Positions 1 through 5,824 of a stretch of DNA of 8,861 nt are shown piece after piece (within the stretch, counting starts at the first letter, position 1; the number at the start of each line of letters is the position of its first letter). The position numbers were made by a program, and so were the translations under genes. Below the pieces are notes generated by a model that had not been told where the DNA came from, made no database searches, and saw only the letters and a list, made by a program, of their open reading frames with translations. This DNA is from Actinomycetota bacterium. GTDB lineage: Bacteria > Actinomycetota > Thermoleophilia > Gaiellales > Gaiellaceae. The stretch is taken from contig VAXT01000124.1 of assembly GCA_005883245.1 (NCBI GenBank), forward strand, positions 1-8,861, given 5' to 3'.

Positions 1-485
1 CGCGGGGGCTGGAGCCGTCGCTGCTCGAGGATCAGAGCGTCGAGTACGGCTTCTTGCTCCACGACATCGGGAAGATCGGGATCCCGGACAAGATCCTGCA
101 GAAGAAGGGGTCGCTGTCGCCGTCGGAGCGCCGGCTGCTCGAGACGCACACGGTGCTCGGGGAGCAGCTGTTGAGCGGCGTTGCGCTGCTGCACGGGCAG
201 GGGCTCGAGATCGTGCGGCACCACCACGAGCGGTGGGACGGCGCCGGCTACCCGGACGGGATCGGCGAGGCGGAGATTTCGCTCGGCGCGCGCGTGTTCG
301 CGGTGGCCGATGCGCTGGACGCGATGACGAGCGACCGCCCGTACCGGCGCGCGGGCACGTGGGCGCACGCGGCGGCCGAGATCACCCGCGAGGGCGGTCA
401 CCAGTTCGACCCGCAGGTCGTCGAGGTCTTCCGCGAGCGCAACCAGCGCTTGCGGCGAATCCACTACGAGCTGGCCGCCACCTAG
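1..485 (+). CDS. HD-GYP domain cyclic-di-GMP phosphodiesterase, C-terminal part (5' end outside window)
   Basis: The reading frame is open from base 3 to the TAG at 483-485, so only the C-terminal ~160 residues are present. HD-GYP proteins hydrolyse the second messenger c-di-GMP at a two- or three-metal centre. Visible signatures in order: LLHDIGKIGIP (the HD pair and GK), the TH of ETHTVLGEQLL, the HHHERWDGAGYPDG block with metal histidines and the GYP triplet, VADALDAMTSDRPYR with the last metal aspartate, and GGHQFDPQVV near the end. All these conserved positions are intact, so the enzyme is probably active. The upstream helix with the first metal ligands, and any sensory or receiver domain, lie outside the window. 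An internal TTG at 54 falls inside the HD helix and cannot be the start. Family assignment is firm; the signal it senses cannot be judged. It is followed by a 61-bp gap holding a palindrome and the promoter of the next gene. Confidence 0.95.
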   Translation, partial: RGLEPSLLEDQSVEYGFLLHDIGKIGIPDKILQKKGSLSPSERRLLETHTVLGEQLLSGVALLHGQGLEIVRHHHERWDGAGYPDGIGEAEISLGARVFAVADALDAMTSDRPYRRAGTWAHAAAEITREGGHQFDPQVVEVFRERNQRLRRIHYELAAT

Positions 486-497
486 CCCAGCAGAACC

Positions 498-521
498 TGT
501 CCGGTGCCTGGCACTTGGACA
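498..521. repeat. 24-bp nested palindrome between HD-GYP gene and molybdoenzyme promoter
   Basis: Outer arms TGTCC (498-502) and GGACA (517-521) enclose inner arms GTGCC (504-508) and GGCAC (510-514) around a single central T. The pairing is perfect apart from the small spacers G503 and TT515-516. It lies just upstream of a probable -10 at 533, so it could be an operator; it could also be a dispersed intergenic repeat or a 3' hairpin of the HD-GYP mRNA. The same outer arms and nested layout recur at 3526-3550. Confidence 0.6.
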
Positions 522-532
522 CGGCCATTCGG

Positions 533-538
533 TACGGT
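533..538 (+). promoter_or_regulatory. Probable -10 box (TACGGT) of a leaderless transcript for the molybdoenzyme gene
   Basis: TACGGT ends 8 nt before the GTG at 547, so transcription starting 6-8 nt downstream would begin at or next to the start codon. No Shine-Dalgarno is seen before 547 and no convincing -35 is visible. Five other starts in the window share this spacing. Confidence 0.5.
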
Positions 539-546
539 CCTCGGGC

Positions 547-1629
547 GTGGCGATCGAATCTGAGCAGCAGTCGCAGGCCGAGGACTTCTCGGCCGTCGAG
601 CTGGCGCTCGCGACTCGCAACCACGGCTTTCCGCTCGAGTCGCTGCGCTACGACCTGACGCCGATCGGGCTGCACTACCTCCTGATCCACTTCGACATCC
701 CGCTGGTCGACGCCTCGACGTGGCGGCTCGAGATCGGCGGCGAGGTCGGACGTCCGCTTTCGCTCTCGCTCGAAGAGCTCATGAACCGCCCCAGGACGAG
801 CGTCGCCTGCACGCTCGAGTGCGCCGGCAACGGACGCGCGCGCCTCTCGCCACGGCCGCTCAGCCAGCCATGGCTCGAGGAGGCGATCGGCAACGCCGAG
901 TGGACGGGCACGCCCCTCGCGTCACTGCTCGAAGAAGCGGAAGTCGGGAGCGACGCCGTCGAAGTGCTCTTCACAGGCCTCGACCGGGGCTTCCAGGGAG
1001 ACGTCGAGCACCTCTACGAGCGCAGCCTGCCGCTCGACGAGGCCCTCAGGCCCGAGATGCTGCTGGCCTACGAGATCAACGGCCAGCCGCTGCCCCCGCA
1101 GCACGGCTTCCCGCTCCGCCTCATCGTCCCGGGTTGGTACGGCATGAGCCACGTCAAGTGGCTCGACCGGATCACGCTCATCACCGAGCCGTTCGAGGGC
1201 TACCAGCAGGCGAAGCAGTACCGGACGAAGCTGACCGAGGACGACCCGGGCGAGCCCGTGACGAGGATCCAGCCGCGCTCGCTGCTCGTCCCGCCGGGCA
1301 TCCCGGACTTCCCCGAACGCCACCGTTTCCTCTCGCCCGGGCCGTGCCTCCTCGAAGGGCGAGCCTGGTCGGGCTGGGCGCCCATCACGCGAGTCGAGGT
1401 GAGCGTCGACGGCGGCGAGAGCTGGCAGGACGCCGAGCTCGGCGAATCGACCGGAGACTACGGCTGGCGACGCTGGACCTACGACTGGGACGCAGCACCG
1501 GGCGAGCACGAGCTCTGCTCACGAGCCACCGACGGCGACGGGAACACCCAGCCGCTCCGGGCCGCGTGGAACACCGGCGGCTATGTGAACAACGCCGTCC
1601 AGCGCGTGCCGGTCACAGTCCAACCGTGA
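547..1629 (+). CDS. Sulfite-oxidase-family molybdopterin-dependent oxidoreductase
   Basis: The 360-residue product has the two-domain layout of sulfite oxidases: a Moco domain (about 40-215) and an Ig-like dimerisation domain (about 240-358). The cofactor cysteine is Cys92 in TLECAGNGR. Further family blocks are LLAYEINGQPLPPQHGFPLRL (about 172-192), GMSHVKWLDRI, VEVSVDGGESW and NTQPLRAAWN. Tyr225 in KQYRTK sits where sulfite oxidases carry a catalytic DYK tyrosine. There is no heme b5 domain, signal peptide or membrane segment, so it should be soluble and cytoplasmic. The residue aligned with the substrate arginine of FxRNHxPxP is replaced: here the segment reads LHYLLIHFDIP. The C-terminal SGGGR arginine is also replaced, by SGWAPI. 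The substrate may therefore not be sulfite. GTG 547 is chosen because it follows a -10-like box and gives full length. The 3' end overlaps the convergent gene by 17 bp. Confidence 0.93.
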   Translation: MAIESEQQSQAEDFSAVELALATRNHGFPLESLRYDLTPIGLHYLLIHFDIPLVDASTWRLEIGGEVGRPLSLSLEELMNRPRTSVACTLECAGNGRARLSPRPLSQPWLEEAIGNAEWTGTPLASLLEEAEVGSDAVEVLFTGLDRGFQGDVEHLYERSLPLDEALRPEMLLAYEINGQPLPPQHGFPLRLIVPGWYGMSHVKWLDRITLITEPFEGYQQAKQYRTKLTEDDPGEPVTRIQPRSLLVPPGIPDFPERHRFLSPGPCLLEGRAWSGWAPITRVEVSVDGGESWQDAELGESTGDYGWRRWTYDWDAAPGEHELCSRATDGDGNTQPLRAAWNTGGYVNNAVQRVPVTVQP

Positions 1630-1837
1630 GCTGAACGCGACCCTCGGTGATCTCCCCAACGTCTTCGGCGGGGACGTATCGCGACTCCGCGAGCAGCCCC
1701 GTGGCAACGTTCAGTCCGCGGAAGATGTCCAGCTCTGGGTCGCCGACCACCTCGTCCACCGTGCCGACGTTCTGACCATCCGCCCCGACGACCTCCCAAC
1801 CTGGCTCGATCAGGAGCCAGGAGACGGGATCGCTCAC
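1613..1837 (-). CDS. Small PRC-barrel/DUF2171-like protein
   Basis: The product is 74 residues. It starts at GTG 1837-1835 and stops at 1615-1613. The pattern IEPGWEVVGADGQNVGTVDEV, then a central RGLNVATGLLAESRYVPAEDV and a final EGRVQLTV, matches the small beta-barrel PRC/DUF2171 type: a DG-x-x-VG-x-V hairpin, a 'GL' strand, a VP-x-x-x-V motif and a terminal V-x-L strand. Such domains are found in ribosome maturation, photosynthetic and many stand-alone actinobacterial proteins; a specific role cannot be given. No signal peptide is present. Its GTG overlaps the stop of the upstream repeat protein as GTGA, which suggests translational coupling and a shared task. The 3' end runs 17 bp into the convergent molybdoenzyme gene. 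The ORF is open further upstream, but that part lies antiphase within the repeat-protein gene and is not used. Confidence 0.8.
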   Translation of the reverse strand: MSDPVSWLLIEPGWEVVGADGQNVGTVDEVVGDPELDIFRGLNVATGLLAESRYVPAEDVGEITEGRVQLTVGL

Positions 1838-2475
1838 ACCGAGCGCCCTTCGACGTACCAGACCGGGCCCTGCGTCGCGACGGGCTCGGTGTCCGAGAGC
1901 ACGCGCAGGATGCTGAGCTCGCCGCGGATCCCCTCCTCGTCGACCCGCTGGAGGCAGCGCCGCGTCATCGCCGGCGACGCGCCGTAGCCGAAGCTCTGTG
2001 CGACCCTGAACCGGAAGCCGGGCGTGCCCCCGTAGCGCGCCGGGTTGACGGGCGCCATCAGCAGCGCCGCCCTCTCCAACCAGTCGCTCGAGACGAGCTC
2101 CACCTCCGCGTAGAGGTCGCTCCAGTCGGGGGGCAGCGCGGCGACCGCTGCATCCCACGAGGCGACGAGCGTCGGCCTGCTGATCTCCGGTTCGGCCTCG
2201 ACCTCGTCCGCGCCGACGAGCTCGAGCTCGCCGCGGATTCCCTCCGCGTCGATACGGGCGAGGAGGCTGCGAATCGCGTTCGGCGACGGCCCCGCACCGC
2301 GCCGGGCCGCATAGAACCGGATCACCTTGCCGCGTCGGCCCGGGTTGGCGGGCCCGAGGAGCGCAGCGGCGCGTGCGCAATCGCCTTCTTCCGGGATCGT
2401 CAGGCGCAGGCGCGTCGTCCCCCAGGCGTCGGGAAGGCGCTGCTCCAGCTCCTGCCAATCACCGGCGAGACTCAT
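1834..2475 (-). CDS. Uncharacterised protein with two tandem ~80-residue repeats
   Basis: I do not recognise this 213-residue protein. It consists of two copies of one module. Copy 1 runs about 14-90 and copy 2 about 114-193, each opening LPxxW (W18, W118). Both share a RAAxLxxPxNPxRxG segment, an aromatic FR/RF strand, a GxGxSPxxxR stretch and an identical EGIRGEL heptapeptide (78-84 and 181-187) preceded by RxDxE. The module period is 100-103 residues. There is no signal peptide, membrane segment or cysteine-rich motif, so it should be cytosolic. ATG 2475 is the chosen start: a TACGCT box lies 7 nt upstream, and extension further up would run antisense through the E1 alpha gene. It is the first gene of a minus-strand pair, with GTGA coupling to the PRC-like protein, and is divergent from the dehydrogenase operon across 25 bp. 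Confidence 0.82.
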   Translation of the reverse strand: MSLAGDWQELEQRLPDAWGTTRLRLTIPEEGDCARAAALLGPANPGRRGKVIRFYAARRGAGPSPNAIRSLLARIDAEGIRGELELVGADEVEAEPEISRPTLVASWDAAVAALPPDWSDLYAEVELVSSDWLERAALLMAPVNPARYGGTPGFRFRVAQSFGYGASPAMTRRCLQRVDEEGIRGELSILRVLSDTEPVATQGPVWYVEGRSV

Positions 2476-2482
2476 CGGCCCG

Positions 2483-2488
2483 AGCGTA
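2483..2488 (-). promoter_or_regulatory. Probable -10 box (TACGCT) for the repeat-protein/PRC unit
   Basis: On the minus strand TACGCT (2488 to 2483) ends 7 nt before the ATG at 2475, fitting a leaderless transcript. Its TA step is the complement of the TA that opens the plus-strand box at 2487, so the two divergent -10 elements physically overlap. Confidence 0.5.
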
Positions 2489-2492
2489 CACT
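2487..2492 (+). promoter_or_regulatory. Probable -10 box (TACACT) of the 2-oxoacid dehydrogenase operon
   Basis: TACACT ends 8 nt before GTG 2501. No Shine-Dalgarno precedes the GTG, so a leaderless mRNA is likely. No clear -35 is seen; that region falls inside the first codons of the divergent gene. Confidence 0.5.
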
Positions 2493-2500
2493 GCAATCCC

Positions 2501-3472
2501 GTGGCGAAGGTCGAGAAGAAGGGGTCGGTCTCGGAGGAGCTGCTGCGGGAGTTCTTCCGCGAAATGCTGCTCATCCGCCGGTTCGAGGAGAAGGTGGAGG
2601 AGCGCTTCCGCGCAGGCGAGCTGCCGGGGTTCCTGCACGTCGCGATCGGCCAGGAGGCGTGCGCGGTCGGCGTCTGCCGGGCGCTCGAGGAGGGCGACGT
2701 GATCGCCTCCACGCACCGCGCCCACGGGCACACGCTCGCGAAGGGGACGCATCCGAACGAGGTCATGGCCGAGCTCTACGGGAAGCTCGAAGGCACCTCG
2801 CACGGCTACGGCGGCTCGATGCACCTCTACGACGTCGAGCGCGGGAATCTCGGGGCGAACGCGGTGGTCGGCGGCGGTCTGCCTGCGACGGTCGGCGCGG
2901 CGCTCGCGTTCAAGATGCGCGACGAGCCGCGCGTCGCGGTCGCATTCTTCGGCGACGGCGCGACGAACATCGGAACCTTCCACGAGTCGCTCAACCTCGC
3001 TCAGCTCTGGCAGGTGCCGGCGGTCTTCGTCTGCGAGAACAACCACTGGGCCGAGTCGACGCCCGCGAAGCAGCAGCTGCCGATCGAGGACCTCACCGAG
3101 CGCGCCGCCGCCTACGGCATGCCGGCAATGCATGTCGACGGCCAGGAGATCGAGGAGGTGTACGCAAGCGCTGTCGCAGCGCTCGACCACGCGCGCGGGG
3201 GCCGCGGCCCGGTCTTCCTGCTCCTTGAGACGTACCGCCTCACGGGTCACTACGTCGGCGACCCGCAGGTCTACCGGCCGAAGGGCGAGCTCCAGGAGCT
3301 GCGCGAGACGCAGGACCCGATCACGAAGCTGCGCGAGAAGCTCGAGCTCTCCGACGAGGAGTTCGAGCAGGCCGACCGCGAGGCGCACGAGCTCGTCGAG
3401 GCGTCCGTCGAGTTCGCCAAGGCGGGCACCGACCCGAGGCCCGAGGACGCGCTGAAGAACCTCTATGCCTAG
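2501..3472 (+). CDS. pdhA: 2-oxoacid dehydrogenase E1 alpha subunit (pyruvate/acetoin dehydrogenase type)
   Basis: E1 alpha binds thiamine diphosphate and, with E1 beta, decarboxylates the 2-oxoacid (or cleaves acetoin) and loads the acyl group on the E2 lipoyl arm. The product is 323 residues, normal for bacterial heterotetrameric E1 alpha. Visible motifs: IGQEACAVGV (about 49-58), STHRAHGHTLAKG (70-82) with the cofactor-contacting histidine, YGGSMHLYD (103-111), GANAVVGGGLPATVGAALA (118-136), the ThDP signature from GDG 151-153 to NN 180-181, and TYRLTGHYVGDP (244-255) with the active-site-loop histidine. The THRAHGH and AESTP features also resemble acetoin dehydrogenase AcoA, so the symbol is provisional. 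GTG 2501 is used because it follows a -10-like box; upstream extension would overlap the divergent gene. It is first in a three-gene operon and is separated from E1 beta by a 92-bp gap containing a long hairpin. Confidence 0.92.
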   Translation: MAKVEKKGSVSEELLREFFREMLLIRRFEEKVEERFRAGELPGFLHVAIGQEACAVGVCRALEEGDVIASTHRAHGHTLAKGTHPNEVMAELYGKLEGTSHGYGGSMHLYDVERGNLGANAVVGGGLPATVGAALAFKMRDEPRVAVAFFGDGATNIGTFHESLNLAQLWQVPAVFVCENNHWAESTPAKQQLPIEDLTERAAAYGMPAMHVDGQEIEEVYASAVAALDHARGGRGPVFLLLETYRLTGHYVGDPQVYRPKGELQELRETQDPITKLREKLELSDEEFEQADREAHELVEASVEFAKAGTDPRPEDALKNLYA

Positions 3473-3485
3473 GCCAACGCGGACC

Positions 3486-3550
3486 TGTCCTCGGACCTGG
3501 TCCCGAGCCATGGCCGAAGCGGCCGTGTCCTGGGACCAGGTCCCGGGACA
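3486..3550 (+). repeat. 65-bp near-perfect inverted repeat (long hairpin) in the E1 alpha/E1 beta spacer
   Basis: Left arm 3486-3516 pairs in register with right arm 3520-3550 across a 3-nt AAG loop. Of 31 opposed positions I count 25 Watson-Crick pairs, 3 G-T wobbles (3491:3545, 3505:3531, 3511:3525) and 3 mismatches (3492:3544, 3506:3530, 3508:3528). The longest unbroken run of Watson-Crick pairs is 12 (3493-3504 with 3532-3543). Each arm also holds its own palindrome, GGACCTGGTCC (3493-3503) and GGACCAGGTCC (3533-3543). No T-run follows, so it is not a standard terminator. It begins 13 bp after the E1 alpha stop and ends 5 bp before the E1 beta Shine-Dalgarno, so a role in mRNA processing, stability or E1 beta translation is possible. 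It could equally be an inserted REP-like element. Confidence 0.85.
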
Positions 3551-3555
3551 TGGGT

Positions 3556-3562
3556 GGAGGGG
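3556..3562 (+). promoter_or_regulatory. Shine-Dalgarno for E1 beta (GGAGGGG)
   Basis: GGAGG at 3556-3560 stands 4 nt before ATG 3565 and downstream of ATG 3550, so it decides for the inner ATG. It is one of the few clear Shine-Dalgarno sequences in the window. Confidence 0.75.
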
Positions 3563-3564
3563 AC

Positions 3565-4551
3565 ATGCCTGAGCTGAGTTACCGAGAGGCGGTTCGCGAC
3601 GCGCTCTCGCAGGCGATGCGCCGGGACGGCGACGTCTTCATCATGGGCGAGGACATCGCCGAGATGGGCGGCTCGATGGGCGTCACGCAGGGGATGCTCG
3701 ACGAGTTCGGCCCCGAGCGCGTGCGGAACACGCCGATCTCTGAGATGGCGCTCGTCGGAACCGCGATCGGCGCCGCGATCCAGGGCATGCGGCCCGTGGC
3801 CGAGGTCATGTACGAGGACTTCCTGACGCTCGCCGCCGAGCAGATCGTCAACCAGGCGGCTAAGCACCGGTACATGTCCGGAGGGCAGCTGAAGGTGCCC
3901 TTGACCATCCGCACCCAGGGCGGAGCGGGCTGGTCACCCGGCGCACAGCACGCGCAGCAGCTCGAGGCGTGGTTCGTGCACATTCCCGGGCTCAAGGTCC
4001 TGTTCCCCTCGACCCCGACCGACGTCCGCGGGCTGCTCTGGTCGGCGATCTACGACGACAACCCGGTCGTCTTCTTCGAGCACCGGACGCTGTACGGGCT
4101 CAAGGAGGACGTGCCCGACGAGCTGGAGCCGATCCCGATCGGCAAGGCGCGCGTGCACCGCGACGGCGAGGACGTGACCGTGATTGCGACCGGACGGCTC
4201 GTCCACGAGTCGCTGGCTGCCGCCGGGCAGGCCGAGGAGGATGGCGTCTCGGTCGAGGTCGTCGATCCGCGCACGCTGCAGCCGCTGGACGAAGAGACGA
4301 TCGTCGACTCGGTCAAGAAGACGAACCGCGCGGTCGTCGCGCACGAGGCCGTGACGCGGATGGGCTTCGGGGCCGAGGTCGCGGCGGTCATCCAGCACCA
4401 GGCGTTCGACTGGCTCGATGCCCCGGTCGAGCGCGTGGGGGCGAAGTTCGTGCCGCTCCCGTTCGCTCCGGTGATGGAGGAGTTCGTCGTCCCGCACCAG
4501 GCCGAGGTCTACGAGGCGATCATGCGCACGGTGGGCAGGAATGGCGACTGA
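3565..4551 (+). CDS. pdhB: 2-oxoacid dehydrogenase E1 beta subunit
   Basis: The 328-residue product is of usual length for E1 beta, which completes the ThDP site and contributes catalytic residues. It shows SYREAVRDALSQAM at the N-terminus, GED (28-30), RVRNTPISE with the ThDP-activating glutamate Glu60, GTAIGAAIQGMRPVAEVMYEDF (65-86), GGAGWSPGAQHAQ with the catalytic histidine at position 129, HIPGLKVLFPSTP (139-151) and the C-terminal transketolase domain (VIATG at 206-210; VEVVDPRTLQPLD). All key residues are present. ATG 3565 is preferred over ATG 3550: a good Shine-Dalgarno lies between them, and the earlier ATG is the last base pair of the hairpin. The 3' end overlaps the E2 start by 11 bp, which points to coupled translation and a fixed complex. 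Confidence 0.94.
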   Translation: MPELSYREAVRDALSQAMRRDGDVFIMGEDIAEMGGSMGVTQGMLDEFGPERVRNTPISEMALVGTAIGAAIQGMRPVAEVMYEDFLTLAAEQIVNQAAKHRYMSGGQLKVPLTIRTQGGAGWSPGAQHAQQLEAWFVHIPGLKVLFPSTPTDVRGLLWSAIYDDNPVVFFEHRTLYGLKEDVPDELEPIPIGKARVHRDGEDVTVIATGRLVHESLAAAGQAEEDGVSVEVVDPRTLQPLDEETIVDSVKKTNRAVVAHEAVTRMGFGAEVAAVIQHQAFDWLDAPVERVGAKFVPLPFAPVMEEFVVPHQAEVYEAIMRTVGRNGD

Positions 4552-5755
4552 CGTCAGCCTTCCACGGCTCGGGCAGGGCATGGAGGCCGGGACGATCGTC
4601 CGCTGGCTCAAGTCGGAAGGGGACACGGTCGAGAAGGGCGAGCCGCTCTACGAGCTCGACACGGACAAGGTCACGCAGGAGGTCGAGGCGGACTCGAGCG
4701 GCGTCCTGCTGAAGATCCTCGCGGGCGAGGGCGAGGAGATCGAGGTCGGCAAGCGGATCGCGGTCATCGGCGAGGAGGGCGAGGAGGTCGAGGAAGAGGC
4801 CCCCGTCGAGGTCGACCAGGACGCGCAGGAGGAAGGCTCTCCCGCACCGGCCCGCGAGGAGGAACGGGAGCGGGGCCGGGAGGCCGCGAAGGAAGAGGAG
4901 CGGGCGGCGAGCGAGACGGCTCGCGCGGACGGCCGGATTAAGGCGTCGCCGCTCGCCCGTCGCATCGCACGCGAGCGCGGCATCGAGCTCGCGAGCCTGA
5001 CCGGGACCGGGCCGGAGGGACGGATCGTGGCCGAGGACGTCGAGCGCGCCGCAACCGCGCCAGCGCACGCGACCGTCGGCGCTGCGCCCCTCGAGGCTGA
5101 GATCGTCCCGCTCACCTCGCTCCGCAAGACGATCGCGCGCAGGCTGACCGAGGCCTGGCAAGCACCAGCGTTCCAGATCTCGATGTCTGCGGACATGACC
5201 CGCGCCCAGGAGCTCCGCGAGCGGCTGCGCGACCAGGGCGTGACCGTGACCGACGTCCTGACGAAGCTGTCCGCCATCGCGCTTCTCCGCCACCGCGAGG
5301 TCAATGCCCAGTTCGCCGACGACGAGCTGCGGATCTTCCCCAGCGCGCACATCGGCCTGGCCGTCGCCACCGAACGGGGCCTGATCGTGCCCGTCCAACG
5401 CGACGTCGAGCGCAAGTCGCTTGTCCAGATCGCATCCGAGCGCAAGGAGATCGTCCACCGCACGCGCGAGGGCAAGCTCTCGCAGGAGGACCTCGAAGGC
5501 GGGACGTTCACGATCTCGAACCTCGGCATGTACGGCGTGGAGATCTTCACAGCCGTCCTCAACCCGCCGCAGGCCGCGATCCTCGCGGTGGGTGCGATCG
5601 AGGAGCGCCCGGTCGTCGAGCACGGAGACTTCGTCGCCCGCCCGCTGATCGCCATGACGCTGACGTGCGACCACCGGGCCGTCGACGGCGCGAAAGCCGC
5701 CGAGTTCCTCCGCGAGCTGAAGATGCTGCTCGAGGAGCCCGGCCTGGCGCTGTGA
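4541..5755 (+). CDS. pdhC: Dihydrolipoamide acyltransferase (E2) of the 2-oxoacid dehydrogenase complex
   Basis: The 404-residue product is the core of the complex: it carries the acyl group on lipoyl-lysine and transfers it to CoA. Domains in order: one lipoyl domain (1-76) with the modified Lys43 in ELDTDKVTQEV; a linker (77-131); a peripheral-subunit-binding domain (about 134-168, KASPLARRIARERGIELASL then GTGPEGRIVAEDV), which holds E1 or E3; and the catalytic domain (about 186-404) ending in DHRAVDG with His378 and Asp382. The catalytic motif TFTISNLGMYG (322-332) is intact. The linker is unusual: Glu/Arg-rich and likely helical rather than the flexible Ala/Pro type. A single lipoyl domain fits acetoin or pyruvate E2s. 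ATG 4541 overlaps the end of E1 beta and has AGGA directly adjacent, so ribosomes probably re-initiate. No E3 gene follows directly; the transcript then meets two hairpins. Confidence 0.94.
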   Translation: MATDVSLPRLGQGMEAGTIVRWLKSEGDTVEKGEPLYELDTDKVTQEVEADSSGVLLKILAGEGEEIEVGKRIAVIGEEGEEVEEEAPVEVDQDAQEEGSPAPAREEERERGREAAKEEERAASETARADGRIKASPLARRIARERGIELASLTGTGPEGRIVAEDVERAATAPAHATVGAAPLEAEIVPLTSLRKTIARRLTEAWQAPAFQISMSADMTRAQELRERLRDQGVTVTDVLTKLSAIALLRHREVNAQFADDELRIFPSAHIGLAVATERGLIVPVQRDVERKSLVQIASERKEIVHRTREGKLSQEDLEGGTFTISNLGMYGVEIFTAVLNPPQAAILAVGAIEERPVVEHGDFVARPLIAMTLTCDHRAVDGAKAAEFLRELKMLLEEPGLAL

Positions 5756-5776
5756 TTTTTCGGCACAGCCGAAAAA
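5756..5776 (+). other. 9-bp perfect hairpin with T-run on the 5' side, directly after the E2 stop
   Basis: TTTTTCGGC (5756-5764) pairs fully with GCCGAAAAA (5768-5776) around the loop ACA. The AT pairs form the base of the stem and the GC pairs sit by the loop. A usual intrinsic terminator has the T-run after a GC stem; here A's follow, on either strand, so termination by the standard route is doubtful. It begins at the first base after the TGA. It may protect the mRNA 3' end. Confidence 0.75.
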
Positions 5777-5780
5777 GTAA

Positions 5781-5797
5781 GCGCCGCGTTGCGGCGC
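5781..5797 (+). other. 7-bp perfect GC hairpin, second of a tandem pair
   Basis: GCGCCGC (5781-5787) pairs with GCGGCGC (5791-5797) around the loop GTT, only 4 nt after the previous hairpin. The TTG at 5789, the first possible start of the following ORF, lies in this loop. No T-run follows. Together the two stems fill most of the gap between the E2 and VOC genes. Confidence 0.7.
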
Positions 5798-5824
5798 GAA
5801 CCGCAGGTGTGGGCCTTCGGATTC

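Noticed and set aside
2327..2500. N-terminal extension of E1 alpha
   Set aside because: The frame is open but overlaps the divergent repeat-protein gene; the added residues are unlike any E1 alpha, and GTG 2501 has a promoter box at the right distance.
2476..2766. N-terminal extension of the repeat protein
   Set aside because: The extra residues are Ser/Arg-rich, antisense to the start of E1 alpha, and outside the two-module pattern.
3550..3552. ATG 3550 as the E1 beta start
   Set aside because: It is at the base of the hairpin and upstream of the Shine-Dalgarno GGAGGGG; ATG 3565 has proper spacing and gives the normal N-terminus.
5789..5791. TTG 5789 as the VOC start
   Set aside because: It sits in the loop of a perfect hairpin, has no Shine-Dalgarno, and would add a tail absent from VOC proteins.
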